Made by a program: the position numbers and the translations under genes. Shown here piece by piece: positions 51,207 to 60,609 of a stretch of 64,000 bases of DNA (positions are counted from its first letter, which is position 1; each line of letters starts with the position of its first letter). The DNA lies in contig CACWOX010000007.1 in assembly GCA_902762615.1 (NCBI GenBank), positions 1-64,000 of the forward strand, written 5' to 3'. Source of the stretch: an uncultured Ruminococcus sp. (GTDB taxonomy: Bacteria; Bacillota; Clostridia; Oscillospirales; Acutalibacteraceae). The notes below the pieces were generated by a model. The model searched no databases. It was not told where the DNA came from and saw only the letters and a program-made list of their open reading frames with translations.

Positions 51207-51866
51207 TCAGGAAAAATCGACTGCTTCGCCTGTTGTATTATTTTTTCCCTTGCCGGTAAGGCTGTTAACCTCATAAGAAGCCGTTACGAAGTTCTCACCG
51301 TCAGTTTCCAATGCAATTAAAGCATTGCCGTTTACGTCCACCTGATAGCTGACATATTCGGGAGGAAATCCGTTTTCCTTTTCAAAAGCCTTCTGCGCTT
51401 TCGCCGTCAGCGCCTCGGCGGAATAAAAGGCGAACTGCTCGGGATCGGCTCCGGCAATCAGACGCCAATTTTCCGTAATACCTTCCTGTTCCTCAATATC
51501 CCACGTCAATTGCCTTGCCCCGCGCCCGGGAATCAAAACCTTCGTCCTGCGGCTTTCTTGAAATGAATCAAATTGGAATACGGCAGTCTTTTCCTCCTCA
51601 TTCACTGTGAACGCCAATTCGGTGCCGTTTTCCGCGTAAACCAGTTTGCCGTTCTGCTGGTCGGTTAAAATATAATAGCCTATGCGCTGCTCACCGTCGT
51701 CGGCAGCCCACACGCCTCGGACGAATGTTGTTTCCGGCTCAGATTCCGCACTGCTGTCACTGTCGGATACATGATTTGCCTTGCTGTCAGAGCCGCATGA
51801 TATCATACCGAAAACAAGCGCCGCAGCTAATGAAAATGCCATTATCTTTCCAACGAAATGTCTCAT
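51207..51866 (-). CDS. Putative lipoprotein, GVWAADDGE paralogue 2
   Basis: The ATG at 51866 gives 219 residues with a lipoprotein signal (MRHFVGKIMAFSLAAALVFGMISC). The body shares with the upstream neighbour the blocks RGVWAADDGEQRIGYYILTD, AFYSAEALTAKAQKAFEKENGFPPE and YEVNSLTGKGK, spaced the same way, so the two are tandem duplicates. The last block resembles the end of secreted PepSY-like or DUF domains. Function unknown. Confidence 0.75.
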   Translation of the reverse strand: MRHFVGKIMAFSLAAALVFGMISCGSDSKANHVSDSDSSAESEPETTFVRGVWAADDGEQRIGYYILTDQQNGKLVYAENGTELAFTVNEEEKTAVFQFDSFQESRRTKVLIPGRGARQLTWDIEEQEGITENWRLIAGADPEQFAFYSAEALTAKAQKAFEKENGFPPEYVSYQVDVNGNALIALETDGENFVTASYEVNSLTGKGKNNTTGEAVDFS

Positions 51867-51982
51867 TGATATCCCCCGCCAATCAAAGAATTTGCCCAGA
51901 TTATAGCACAATCCGGGCAAATATTCAACCTGATATTTTAATATAATTTAAAATTTTTATTTATAGAATGAAAAAATATATA

Positions 51983-52681
51983 TTATTCCTCAGAATCGTC
52001 CTTTGTCAGAACCAGCTCTTCATCGGAGTCCTTGACTCTACCCTTTCCGGTAATGGTGTCGATCTCGTATTCGGCAATGACGCTGCCGTTTTTACCGACC
52101 TTGCTGATAAGCTGAATCGAAGCCATTCCGTCCGTGCCAATTACAATATCAGCTGTTTCGGGACGGCTGCCTTTTTGATTTTCGTAATAGTCCATTGCCA
52201 TTTCGCTGAGATCATTCTGTGAGTAGAAGGTGAAGGCGTCCGGCTCCTGTTCGCTAAGAAGGGTGAGATATTCCACGCGGTTTTCATTGACCCATGTAAG
52301 CGTCCGCTTGCCCTTGCCGCTTTTTTCCACCGTCGCAGGATCGGCAAAATCCGCCGCGCCCAGATTGAATTCAGCGTCAGAGCCGTTCGTTTTCACATTA
52401 AAAGGGGCTTCCATTCCAAGCTGTGCGTCCGCAAATTTGCCGCTTTTCCTGTCATATAAAACATAGTAGCCCACTCTCTTCTCGCCGTCGTCGGCAGCCC
52501 AAACGCCGCGGCACAGAGTATCGCCGCTGTCAAAATACGTGCCGTCTTCGGCGCGGTTAGTGATCGGCTCCAAAGAATTCTCACTGCCGTCTTTGGAACA
52601 GCCTGCCATACAGACGAGCAATGAAATGACAGCTGCAAGCGCAGTTACTTTGCGCAGAATCGACTTTCTCTTTTTCATCAC
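51983..52681 (-). CDS. Putative lipoprotein, GVWAADDGE paralogue 1
   Basis: The 232-aa protein starts MMKKRKSILRKVTALAAVISLLVCMAGC (lipobox Cys at 28). Blocks CRGVWAADDGEKRVGYYVLYD, TFYSQNDLSEMAMDYYENQKGSRPE and YEIDTITGKGRV match the following gene in order. Identity outside the blocks is low, so the duplication is old or the paralogues are fast evolving. No family recognised; probably exported and membrane-anchored. Confidence 0.75.
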   Translation of the reverse strand: MMKKRKSILRKVTALAAVISLLVCMAGCSKDGSENSLEPITNRAEDGTYFDSGDTLCRGVWAADDGEKRVGYYVLYDRKSGKFADAQLGMEAPFNVKTNGSDAEFNLGAADFADPATVEKSGKGKRTLTWVNENRVEYLTLLSEQEPDAFTFYSQNDLSEMAMDYYENQKGSRPETADIVIGTDGMASIQLISKVGKNGSVIAEYEIDTITGKGRVKDSDEELVLTKDDSEE

Positions 52682-52756
52682 TATATACCCCTGTTTCCTG
52701 TTGTCTGTAATATGAATCCAAATGCTTTTTGCTTTTTGCTTTTAAACGCGCAAACA

Positions 52757-52788
52757 CATCAATGCCGAATTTTCACCCGACATTGATG
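52757..52788 (-). terminator. Hairpin after lysC
   Basis: Arms CATCAATG/CATTGATG with additional inner pairs (CCG/CGG) lie about 30 bp after the lysC stop. There is only a short T-rich stretch after it. Confidence 0.6.
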
Positions 52789-52816
52789 CGCTGTGCTGTA
52801 TATCATTGATTAAAAA

Positions 52817-54022
52817 TCAGCCGATAAACATGGTGTGGATTGCCGAAACAGCCTTGTCTGCGTCCTCCTCATTGATAAGGACGGAAATTTTGATCTCACT
52901 GGTGGAAATCATTCTGATGTTGATGTGCGCGCCGTAAAGTGCCTCGAACATCTTTGCCGCAACGCCCGCGTGCGTTTCCATACCTGCGCCGACGATGGAG
53001 ACCTTGGCAACCTCCTTGTCAACGGCAACGCCCTTGCCGCCCACGCTCGAAACGAATTCATTCATGATCTCGGCTGCCTCGTCGCTGCTGTCCTCGGCGA
53101 TGGTGAAGCTGATGTCCTTGGTACCGTCTCTGCCGATTGACTGCAAGATGATGTCGACATTGATATTCTTGGCGGCAAGGCGGCTGAATGCCTGGAACGC
53201 GATACCGGGTTCATCGGGAAGTCCCAGAAGCGAAATTCTGGCAACATGAGTGTCCTTGGCTACGCCGCTGATAAGCATTTTTTCCATTTTTACCTTCTCC
53301 TTAACTATAGTACCGGGCTTTCTGACAAGTGAAGAAAGCACCTCAAGCTGAACATTATACTTCTTTGCCATTTCAACAGAACGGTTGTTGAGCACCTGAG
53401 CGCCGAGCGTGGCAAGCTCGAGCATCTCGTCATAGGTGATTTCGCCGAGCTTTACGGCGTTTTCCACCTTGCGCGGATCAGCAGTGTAAACGCCCTCCAC
53501 GTCGGTGAATATCTGGCACCTGTCGGCACGAAGGGCTGCCGCAATGGCAACCGCGCTCGTATCGCTGCCGCCTCTGCCGAGCGTTGTCATATCGTCGTAT
53601 TTGTTGAGTCCCTGGAAGCCCGCGACAACGACGATCTTGTTCTGGTCAAGCTCACTCTGGAGTCTGTCGGTCTCAATGCGTCTGATTCTGGCGCTGCCGT
53701 AGACCGAGCTGGTCACGAAGCCTGCCTGCCAGCCCAGAAGCGAGATCACAGGGTAACCGAGCTTCTGGATAGCCATTGCCAGCAGCGAAATGGAAATCTG
53801 TTCGCCGGCAGTCATCAGCATATCAAGCTCACGCTTTGAGGCGTTGGGATTGATTTCCTTTGCCTTTTCAATGAGGTCATCGGTGGTGTCGCCCTGAGCG
53901 GAAACAACGACCACCACTTTATTCCCCTGCTTGTAGGTATCGGTAACTATCCGTGCGACGTTCATCACGCGCTCGGCGTCAGCAACGGACGTGCCGCCGA
54001 ATTTCTGAACTATTAAACCCAT
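52817..54022 (-). CDS. lysC: Aspartate kinase
   Basis: Aspartate kinase makes aspartyl phosphate, the first step to lysine, threonine and methionine. The 401-aa protein begins with the kinase signature VQKFGGTSV, has a GRGGSDTSAVA loop near residue 150, and ends in two ACT domains (VARISLLGLPDEPGIAFQAF..., VSIVGAGMETHAGVAAKMFEALYGAHINIRMISTSEIKISVLI) for feedback control. No lysine riboswitch is visible in the 131-bp gap upstream. GGAGGTATTGAACAA precedes the ATG. It lies downstream of hom and thrB on the same strand. Confidence 0.95.
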   Translation of the reverse strand: MGLIVQKFGGTSVADAERVMNVARIVTDTYKQGNKVVVVVSAQGDTTDDLIEKAKEINPNASKRELDMLMTAGEQISISLLAMAIQKLGYPVISLLGWQAGFVTSSVYGSARIRRIETDRLQSELDQNKIVVVAGFQGLNKYDDMTTLGRGGSDTSAVAIAAALRADRCQIFTDVEGVYTADPRKVENAVKLGEITYDEMLELATLGAQVLNNRSVEMAKKYNVQLEVLSSLVRKPGTIVKEKVKMEKMLISGVAKDTHVARISLLGLPDEPGIAFQAFSRLAAKNINVDIILQSIGRDGTKDISFTIAEDSSDEAAEIMNEFVSSVGGKGVAVDKEVAKVSIVGAGMETHAGVAAKMFEALYGAHINIRMISTSEIKISVLINEEDADKAVSAIHTMFIG

Positions 54023-54153
54023 TTGTTCAATACCTCCGAATTTTTTGATAAAATAATGCTTATTTGCTTATTGGGTTAGCTTATGCAAAAGAAAAATCTT
54101 CTTATGCATAATATGTATATAAAGCGGCATTTGCGAAGCAATGCAAGCGCACG

Positions 54154-55053
54154 CTATTGCTGTTTGATTCTCTGCGCGCCTCTGGAATCGACGTCGAGTA
54201 TCACCATGCGCCAGTTGCCGAGATTTCTCCTGGCAAGCTCACGGGTAATCTCAGTCTCGAATTCCTCCTCGTGACGGCGGCTGATGATGGACATAACCGT
54301 CGGTCCCGCGCCGCTGATGTAGGTCGCATAGGAGCCGTATTCGTATGAGAGACTGAATATTTTATCCGCTCCCGGAATCAGTCCCATGCGGTAGGGCTGA
54401 TGCAGCCTGTCCTGCACGGCAATGCGCAGATTTTCCACATTGCCCGTTGCCAGCGAGCCAGCCATGAGCGCCGAACGGGAGAGATTGTAAACCGCGTCCT
54501 CGCGCGAAACCGTCTTAGGCAGTATTCCTCTGGCAACCGAGGTTTTCAGCTCGAAATCGGGAATGAAGGCGGCAAATCGGAATTTGTCCGCGACGTGCAG
54601 CGTGACGGCATAGACCCTGCCGTTCTCCACCGCCGCCGATGTAAGACCGCCCAGAAGCGCCGGAGTGGTGTTGTCGGGGTGTCCCTCGATGCTGCACGCG
54701 ATATTGACAAGCTCTTCCCTGCCCAGCGGCTTGCCGAGCAGATAATTGGCTCCCAGCAGTCCTGCCGCAACGCAGGCGGAGCTTGAACCAAGCCCCCTCG
54801 TCATGGGAATCACATTGCTCTGCGCAATCTTAAAGCCCTTAGGAAGCGGTTTGCCGCATTCCTCATAGAGCCGGCACGCCGAAATATAGATCAGATTGCT
54901 CTCGTCCGTCGGCACTTCAATATCGTCGAGAGAGGTTATTTCCAATCGGTCGCTCTCCTCGATATCCACTTCATTGTACATCGACAAGGCAATGCCGAGA
55001 GCGTCAAAACCGGAACCGATATTGGCGCTGGTTGCCGGAATCCTGAATTTCAA
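54154..55053 (-). CDS. thrB: Homoserine kinase
   Basis: ThrB phosphorylates homoserine for threonine synthesis. The 299-aa GHMP kinase starts with the substrate-side IPATSANIGSGFDALGIALSMYN, has the ATP-binding IPMTRGLGSSSACVAAGLLGA near residue 90 and the late YISGAGPTVMSI motif. The start is TTG at 55053 with AAAGGTG upstream; no ATG in frame fits. It is 22 bp downstream of hom. Confidence 0.95.
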   Translation of the reverse strand: MKFRIPATSANIGSGFDALGIALSMYNEVDIEESDRLEITSLDDIEVPTDESNLIYISACRLYEECGKPLPKGFKIAQSNVIPMTRGLGSSSACVAAGLLGANYLLGKPLGREELVNIACSIEGHPDNTTPALLGGLTSAAVENGRVYAVTLHVADKFRFAAFIPDFELKTSVARGILPKTVSREDAVYNLSRSALMAGSLATGNVENLRIAVQDRLHQPYRMGLIPGADKIFSLSYEYGSYATYISGAGPTVMSIISRRHEEEFETEITRELARRNLGNWRMVILDVDSRGAQRIKQQ

Positions 55054-55075
55054 ACCGCATCACCTTTCCATTCGT

Positions 55076-56314
55076 TTATCTGCTGAGAGTTCTCATGGCG
55101 CTGATGACATTCACGCCTCTGGCTAAGAATTTCTTCGCAATGGTCTCCTGCTCCGCGTAGGTTGCCACATCGGTAATAATGGCTATCTCGTCGGGATTGA
55201 CGCCGTCGGTATAAATGCATTCTCTGCAAAGCTCGTTGGCAATGATCATCAGCTCGTCGGTGCTCTTGCCGCAGAGACGCAGGTACATCGAGCAGCGCTC
55301 GTCGTGATAATCGGCGATCATCCCCTCCTCGGCAGGACCCCAGTAGAGGTACTTGCGGGCAACTCTGTGCTTGACGCAGTCGATGACGTCCGCCACAACG
55401 GCGCTTGCTGTGGGCAGCTTGCCCGCGCCCTTGCCGTAGAACATTACCTCGTCGGTTGCGTCGCCGATGACGCAAATGGCATTGAATACGTCGCTGACGC
55501 CGGCAAGCGGAGAGGTCTTGGATACCATTCTCGGAGCGACGTTAATGAGCAGCTTGCCGTCCGGCATGACCTTGAACATGCCGATCAGCTTGATTGCCGC
55601 GTTGAATCTATCGGCATATTGAACATCTTCCAGTGTAATATTGCGAATGCCCTCCACATAAACGTCCTTGGGATAGACGTGCTTGCCCAACACCAGAGAG
55701 GCAAGTATGCAGATCTTGCGGCAGGCGTCGTGTCCGTCCACATCGGCGGTGGGGTTTCTCTCGGCATAACCGAGGTTCTGCGCCAGCTGAAGAGCCTCGT
55801 CGAAGGGCATATTCTCGGTAATCATCTTGGTGAGAATGAAGTTGGTTGTTCCGTTGAGTATGCCGGCAACCGCGTCGATCTCGTTGGCAGCCATGCACTG
55901 AGCAAGCGGTCTGATAATCGGAATACCGCCGCCCACGCTCGCCTCAAAGAGGAAGTTCAGGTTATTGGCCTTGGCGACCTCCAAAAGCTCCTGTCCTTTG
56001 GCAGCCACAAGCTCCTTGTTGGAGGTGACAACGCTCTTGCCGGCTTTAAGGCTGCTCATGCAGAAGTCGAATGCGGGATTGATGCCGCCCATACATTCCA
56101 CAACGATCTCCACTTCCGGGTCACTGAGAATGATATTGATGTCCTTGACAAATTTATCCGCATAGGGCAGATCCGGAAAATCGCGCAGATCAAGAATGTA
56201 CTTGACCTGAATCTCCTCCTTTGCGCGGCGCTCGATGCCCTCATGATTTTTCATAAGAACCTCGACAACGCCGGAGCCGACTGTGCCGTGACCCATAACT
56301 GCAATTTTGACCAT
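55076..56314 (-). CDS. hom: Homoserine dehydrogenase
   Basis: Hom reduces aspartate semialdehyde to homoserine. The 412-aa protein has the N-terminal NAD(P)-binding VAVMGHGTVGSGVVEVL-type glycine loop (here IAVMGHGTVGSG), catalytic-domain motifs GGGIPIIRPL, NGTTNFILTKM, AQNLGYAERNPTADVDGHDACRKICILA, and a C-terminal ACT domain (MYLRLCGKSTDELMIIANELCRECIYTDGVN) for threonine control. It leads the hom-thrB part of the cluster; an ACT regulator gene lies 67 bp upstream. Confidence 0.96.
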   Translation of the reverse strand: MVKIAVMGHGTVGSGVVEVLMKNHEGIERRAKEEIQVKYILDLRDFPDLPYADKFVKDINIILSDPEVEIVVECMGGINPAFDFCMSSLKAGKSVVTSNKELVAAKGQELLEVAKANNLNFLFEASVGGGIPIIRPLAQCMAANEIDAVAGILNGTTNFILTKMITENMPFDEALQLAQNLGYAERNPTADVDGHDACRKICILASLVLGKHVYPKDVYVEGIRNITLEDVQYADRFNAAIKLIGMFKVMPDGKLLINVAPRMVSKTSPLAGVSDVFNAICVIGDATDEVMFYGKGAGKLPTASAVVADVIDCVKHRVARKYLYWGPAEEGMIADYHDERCSMYLRLCGKSTDELMIIANELCRECIYTDGVNPDEIAIITDVATYAEQETIAKKFLARGVNVISAMRTLSR

Positions 56315-56381
56315 AGATAATCACTGCTTTCCTGTTTTAATCTATTTATAATAAAAAATATTATACCGTTGAACCGACAGA

Positions 56382-56822
56382 TCAGACCCCCGCGCCAACG
56401 CCCGAAACCGAGATCACGCCGTCCAGCGACCTGAGCTTTTCAAAAAGCTCGGGGACGCTCATTTCCATATTGGCGGTGTTGACCGATACTGTGACATATG
56501 CTGCTCCGTTGGAAGGGATATTCTGATTGACCGTCAGGATATTGGCTCCCGCGTCAAAGAAGGATGTGATCATGGAGGAAAGCACGCCGGGTTTATCCTC
56601 CAGCATGGACTGAATGGTAAGCACTCTGTCCTGTCCGCCTTCCCGGTAGGGCAGCACCGCGTCCTTGTATTTATAAAAGGCGCTGCGGGATATTCCCACC
56701 AGCCGCGCCGCCTCCGACGCGGAATGTGCCGCTCCGGTGCCGAGCAGTCTCTTGGCTTGCACTACCTTGGCAAATACCTCCGGCAGAACCTTACTGCTAA
56801 CAATATAATATTCGTCAGACAT
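56382..56822 (-). CDS. ACT-domain protein of the UPF0735 (PheB-like) family
   Basis: The ATG at 56822 (MSDEYYIVSSKVLPEV) with GGTGGTG upstream gives 146 residues. A helix-turn-helix-like segment (SASEAARLVGISRSAFYKYKDAVLPY, about 35-60) precedes an ACT domain (DRVLTIQSMLEDKPGVLSSMITSFFDAGANILTVNQNIP). Members of this family sit beside hom or pheA genes and probably sense an amino acid. Its place before hom-thrB suggests a regulatory link with threonine synthesis (inference). Confidence 0.88.
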   Translation of the reverse strand: MSDEYYIVSSKVLPEVFAKVVQAKRLLGTGAAHSASEAARLVGISRSAFYKYKDAVLPYREGGQDRVLTIQSMLEDKPGVLSSMITSFFDAGANILTVNQNIPSNGAAYVTVSVNTANMEMSVPELFEKLRSLDGVISVSGVGAGV

Positions 56823-56974
56823 TGTATGATACACCACCATTTATCCGCCAGTCGTGTACGACTGTATTGCAGCAATGAACACTATACCATTTTTTTAAGC
56901 CAATTGCAAGCGATTTAACGCAATTTTTTGAATTATTTTCGTCTTTTCGCACTTTCTACGTTTGATACAAAAAA

Positions 56975-58372
56975 TCAGGTCGCGTTTTCCACAATGTTAT
57001 TCACCCAAACGCCCTTTCTGACCATAACAAACCCTATCACAGCCTTGACCGCCTCGGAGATCTGGCATATCATGTAGACCGGAATGATAGGAAGGTCGGT
57101 GAAACGCGTCAGAACATACGCCAGTGGGATCACAACGACAAGCATGTAAAAGCCGTCAAACAGGAAGGTCACAAAAGTATTGCCGCCCGAACGAAGGGTG
57201 AAATAGGCGGCGTTGGTATAGGCGATCACCGGCAGCATCAACGCGCCGATCAGCAGCAATTGCGTCGCCAGATGACGGACCTCCTGCGTCGTGTTGTACA
57301 GCAGAGGGAAAAACGGAGCGCACAGCGCCATCAAAATGCCCATCGCCGCGCTGCCAAGCACGGAATAGCTGCATAGAATCCTGTCGGAGCTGCGTGCCTC
57401 CTCCTTCTTGCCTGCGCCGAGCAGCTGACCGACCATTATAGCAATGGCGTCTCCCGCGGCGATAAAGAACACGCAGAATACATTGGACAGCGTGGAGCTG
57501 ATATTCACGCCTGCCACGGCGTCCAATCCTCTGGTGGAGTAGCTCTGATTGAGCATCGTCATTCCCAGCGCCCACAGACTTTCGTTGATAATGAGCGGAA
57601 TGCACTTTACAATCACTCTTCCAAGCAGCTTTCCCGGAATATAAAGCGAACGGAGCAGTCCCTTGACAAAGCCGTATCTGTCCGAATGGGTATGCAGCCA
57701 GAATGCAACGATGCTCAATTCCACCACACGGGCGCATAATGTAGCAAGTGCCGCTCCCTTTACGCCAAGCGCGGGGAAGCCCAGTTTGCCGAATATCAGT
57801 ACCCAGTTGAGAGTGACGTTGACCGCCACGGCGGCAATACCAGCCTTCATCGGAACGACAGTCTGTCCCACCTCGCGCAGAGTGCTGACATAGACCTGAC
57901 ACAAGCCGAACGGAATAAAGCCCCACATGGCGACGCTCATGTATTCCAGACCGTACTTCATGGTCAGACTGACGTCATCCGCACTCTCACTGTGCAGAAA
58001 CAGACTGATAAGACTGCCGCCATACAGCATGGCAACAGCCATCGCCGCCGCCACCACCACCGCGCCAATGCACAGCTTGAAGCGGAAGGTGTATTTTATG
58101 CCTTCATTTTCGCCGCTGCCGTAAAACTGAGCGGTGAATATGCCGGCTCCCGCCATGGCGCCGAAAAGACAGAGAAACGGAATCAGCGATATCTGATTGA
58201 CTATGGAAACACCGTTCATCTGGTGAGTGCCGAGCTGTCCCACCATTACATTGTCAAGCATACTGACAAAATTGGTAATGCCGTTCTGAATGGCTATCGG
58301 CATGGCAATCATCAGAAATTCCTTCAGAAATGTTCTGTTTCCGAGATATTTTTTAACGATAATCCTGTTCAT
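56975..58372 (-). CDS. MATE-family multidrug/cation transporter
   Basis: The 465-aa protein has 12 predicted membrane helices in two related halves, with the MATE start MIAMPIAIQNGITNFVSMLDNVMVGQLGTHQMNGVSIVNQI and the internal counterpart INESLWALGMTMLNQSYSTRGLDAVAGVNI. It exports drugs or other organic molecules using Na+ or H+; the substrate cannot be predicted. AGGAG precedes the ATG. It is a single-gene unit. Confidence 0.92.
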   Translation of the reverse strand: MNRIIVKKYLGNRTFLKEFLMIAMPIAIQNGITNFVSMLDNVMVGQLGTHQMNGVSIVNQISLIPFLCLFGAMAGAGIFTAQFYGSGENEGIKYTFRFKLCIGAVVVAAAMAVAMLYGGSLISLFLHSESADDVSLTMKYGLEYMSVAMWGFIPFGLCQVYVSTLREVGQTVVPMKAGIAAVAVNVTLNWVLIFGKLGFPALGVKGAALATLCARVVELSIVAFWLHTHSDRYGFVKGLLRSLYIPGKLLGRVIVKCIPLIINESLWALGMTMLNQSYSTRGLDAVAGVNISSTLSNVFCVFFIAAGDAIAIMVGQLLGAGKKEEARSSDRILCSYSVLGSAAMGILMALCAPFFPLLYNTTQEVRHLATQLLLIGALMLPVIAYTNAAYFTLRSGGNTFVTFLFDGFYMLVVVIPLAYVLTRFTDLPIIPVYMICQISEAVKAVIGFVMVRKGVWVNNIVENAT

Positions 58373-58402
58373 CGTTCATCTCCTCAAACACATAAAATAA
58401 AG

Positions 58403-58436
58403 AAAACACCTGCCGTCATGCGGCGACAGATGTTCT
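58403..58436 (-). terminator. Terminator of the TM2 gene
   Basis: Minus-strand arms AACATCTGTCG and CGGCAGGTGTT (one mismatch) are followed by TTCTTTATTTT, 60 bp after the stop. Confidence 0.75.
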
Positions 58437-58495
58437 CGGATTATTCATCAGTGAGAATAAAATTCACTGTTTATGCTTTTCTGCTTACAGCAAAA

Positions 58496-59065
58496 TTACT
58501 GACCAAGCGGTCTGCCGTCAGCATCCGTATTGATAGAGCCGGCAAGTATCATGATACCCTCCACAAAGCCCCAGATTGCGCCAACGCCGCATGTGCAGAG
58601 CGAAACGACGATCTGAATGACCGCCTTGCTGGTATAGCCGAGGTAGAAATTGTGAACACCCCAGCCGCCGAGGAAAATGCCCAGAAGACCTGCGGCAATT
58701 TTTGACTTAGGCTGAACGCCCATCTGGTAGCCCGCCTGCTGGTAAGGCTGCTGCTGATAGCCTGCCTGCTGATAAGCCTGCTGTTGATAAGCCTGCTGTT
58801 GATAGCCTGTCTGCTGGTAAGGCTGCTGCTGGTAGCCGGTCTGCTGATAAGCCTGCTGCTGTGCTTCCGGCTGGGTCTGAGACTGTGCTTCCGGCTGAGC
58901 CTGAGGCTGTGCTTCCGGCTGAACCTCCGCCTGAACCTCGGGCTGCTGATCAACCACCTTTGCTTCTTCCACTGCTGCTTCGGCTTCTACCGCTGTGCCG
59001 CAGGAAGGGCAAACTGTCAGATACTCACCGAAAACATTGCCGCAATTTTTACAAGTTCTATCCAT
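58496..59065 (-). CDS. TM2-domain protein with zinc ribbon and Gln/Tyr repeats
   Basis: The ATG at 59065 (AAGGAGG eight bases upstream) gives 189 residues: an N-terminal zinc ribbon (CKNCGNVFGEYLTVCPSCG), a Gln/Ala/Glu-rich segment, about ten YQQ(T/A/Q)GYQQQ-type repeats (about 70-115), and a C-terminal TM2 domain (SKIAAGLLGIFLGGWGVHNFYLGYTSKAVIQIVVSLCTCGVGAIWGFVEGIMIL). TM2 proteins of this shape are common in Firmicutes; function unknown. The DNA repeats (CTGCTG-rich) could expand or contract. Confidence 0.9.
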   Translation of the reverse strand: MDRTCKNCGNVFGEYLTVCPSCGTAVEAEAAVEEAKVVDQQPEVQAEVQPEAQPQAQPEAQSQTQPEAQQQAYQQTGYQQQPYQQTGYQQQAYQQQAYQQAGYQQQPYQQAGYQMGVQPKSKIAAGLLGIFLGGWGVHNFYLGYTSKAVIQIVVSLCTCGVGAIWGFVEGIMILAGSINTDADGRPLGQ

Positions 59066-59098
59066 TTGAGAATCCTCCTTGGATGAATGATACAAAAA

Positions 59099-59133
59099 TG
59101 CCGCACTTGGCCTTTATAAAGCTGAATGCGGCA
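59099..59133 (-). terminator. Terminator of the rplK-rplA operon
   Basis: Minus-strand arms TGCCGCA and TGCGGCA with inner pairs are followed by TTTTTGT, about 105 bp after the rplA stop. Confidence 0.8.
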
Positions 59134-59195
59134 CTGTTGCTTAAAAGTATTTATACATGATACAGCCGCAAAAATATAAGCTGACCGTAAAAACT

Positions 59196-59250
59196 TAAAA
59201 TTACATTGTAACTGTGTTACAAGTAACCGTGTTACATGTTACATAGTAAC
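59196..59250. repeat. GTAAC/GTTAC repeats at the rplA 3' end
   Basis: On the minus strand, a 14-bp unit TGTAACAC(G/A)GTTAC occurs twice in tandem directly after the rplA stop, with further TGTAA and GTTAC pieces on both sides, one covering the stop codon. Purpose unknown; it could be a processing or hairpin element. Confidence 0.55.
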
Positions 59251-59934
59251 CTTGCTGGGATTGATCTTGACACCTACGCCCATGGTCGAGCTGACGACAC
59301 AGGAGCGGATGTACTGACCCTTTGCAGCGGCAGGCTTAGCCTTGTTGATAGCGCCGAGCAGAGCGTTGAAGTTCTCAAGCAGCTTGTCAGTGCCAAAGGA
59401 AACCTTGCCGATGGGGCAGTGAATGATGTTGGTCTTGTCAAGACGGTACTCGATCTTACCTGCCTTCGCTTCTTTGATAGCTCTGGCGATATCGGGTGTA
59501 ACGGTACCTGCCTTGGGGTTCGGCATCAAGCCGCGGGGACCGAGGATCTTACCGAGACGACCGACCATGCCCATCATATCGGGAGTGGTGATAAGCACGT
59601 CAAAATCCATCCAGCCTTCGGACTGAATCTTCTGAATGTATTCGTCGTTGCCGACATAATCAGCGCCTGCAGCCTCAGCAGCCTTGAGAGCGTCGCCCTT
59701 GCAGATAGCGAGAACTCTCACGCTCTTGCCGGTGCCGTTGGGCAGCACGATAGCGCCTCTGACCTGCTGGTCTGCGTGACGGCCATCAACGCCCAGCTTT
59801 ACATGGACTTCAACAGTCTCGTCAAACTTAGCTGCAGCGGTCTTGATAACGAGATCAAGCGCTTCGTTGGAATCGTATAACTTCAAACGGTCAACTGCCT
59901 TTGCGGCGTCGACATATTTCTTTCCGTGTTTCAT
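59239..59934 (-). CDS. rplA: 50S ribosomal protein L1
   Basis: L1 forms the L1 stalk that controls release of E-site tRNA and represses its own operon. The 231-aa length is typical, and the hallmark [32 protein letters not shown] and [18 protein letters not shown] are present. AGGAGG precedes the ATG. It follows rplK after a 77-bp gap that contains a hairpin with possible L1 binding. Confidence 0.98.
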   Translation of the reverse strand: MKHGKKYVDAAKAVDRLKLYDSNEALDLVIKTAAAKFDETVEVHVKLGVDGRHADQQVRGAIVLPNGTGKSVRVLAICKGDALKAAEAAGADYVGNDEYIQKIQSEGWMDFDVLITTPDMMGMVGRLGKILGPRGLMPNPKAGTVTPDIARAIKEAKAGKIEYRLDKTNIIHCPIGKVSFGTDKLLENFNALLGAINKAKPAAAKGQYIRSCVVSSTMGVGVKINPSKVTM

Positions 59935-59954
59935 TTAGTCAATATCCTCCTGTA

Positions 59955-59986
59955 ATGTGGTAATATCGGAGATTTTCCTCCCACAT
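59955..59986 (-). promoter_or_regulatory. Hairpin between rplK and rplA, possible L1 autoregulatory site
   Basis: ATGTGG and CCACAT pair around an inner GGAG/CTCC stem just ahead of the rplA ribosome-binding site. L1 is known to repress its operon by binding mRNA that imitates its 23S site; that this hairpin is the site is inference. Confidence 0.35.
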
Positions 59987-60011
59987 AGAGCACATCATCT
60001 CAATATGAGAA

Positions 60012-60437
60012 TCAGTCCTCTACTGTAATGCCCATGCTGCGGGCAGTGCCTGCGACCATGCTCATAGCAGCTTCGATAGAACCTGCGTTGAGGTCGGGCA
60101 TCTTTGTTTCAGCTATCTTTCTGACCTGTTCCTTGGTGATCTTGGCAACCTTGGTCTTGTTAGGTGTGCCGGAACCGCTCTCGATGCCGCATGCCTTCTT
60201 GATGAGAACTGCTGCGGGGGGAGTCTTTGTTACGAATGTGAAGGAACGGTCTGCATATACCGTGATAACAACAGGAATTATAAGACCCACATCATTTTTT
60301 GTGCGTTCGTTAAAATCCTTGGTGAACTGCATAATGTTAACGCCGTGCTGACCAAGGGCAGGACCAACAGGGGGAGCCGGTGTTGCCTTGCCTGCCGGAA
60401 TCTGAAGTTTAATGTAACCTGTTACTTTCTGAGCCAT
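60012..60437 (-). CDS. rplK: 50S ribosomal protein L11
   Basis: L11 sits at the GTPase centre of the large subunit and is needed for stringent response signalling. The 141-aa protein has the family N-terminus [40 protein letters not shown] with the Pro-rich switch, and the C-terminal rRNA-binding domain. GGAGGTG precedes the ATG. The 172-bp region upstream, after nusG, is GC-rich and contains a GCCGG/CCGGC hairpin near 60575; it holds no gene. Confidence 0.98.
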   Translation of the reverse strand: MAQKVTGYIKLQIPAGKATPAPPVGPALGQHGVNIMQFTKDFNERTKNDVGLIIPVVITVYADRSFTFVTKTPPAAVLIKKACGIESGSGTPNKTKVAKITKEQVRKIAETKMPDLNAGSIEAAMSMVAGTARSMGITVED

Positions 60438-60609
60438 TAAAAAGCACCTCCAAATACGTGGTGATACCGAGACAGCATTATTTGGAAAAGATTTACTGCC
60501 TCTCCCACAGAAGCACGCCGAAACAGCGCATTGCCTCTAATGCAAGCATTGTGCGGTCTTGCCTGCCGCCGCCGGAAAAAGCCGGCGCCTCCGAATGACC
60601 TTCGCCGCC

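Noticed and set aside
54023-54153. Lysine riboswitch ahead of lysC
   Set aside because: The gap is only 131 bp, AT-rich and without the multi-stem lysine aptamer pattern.
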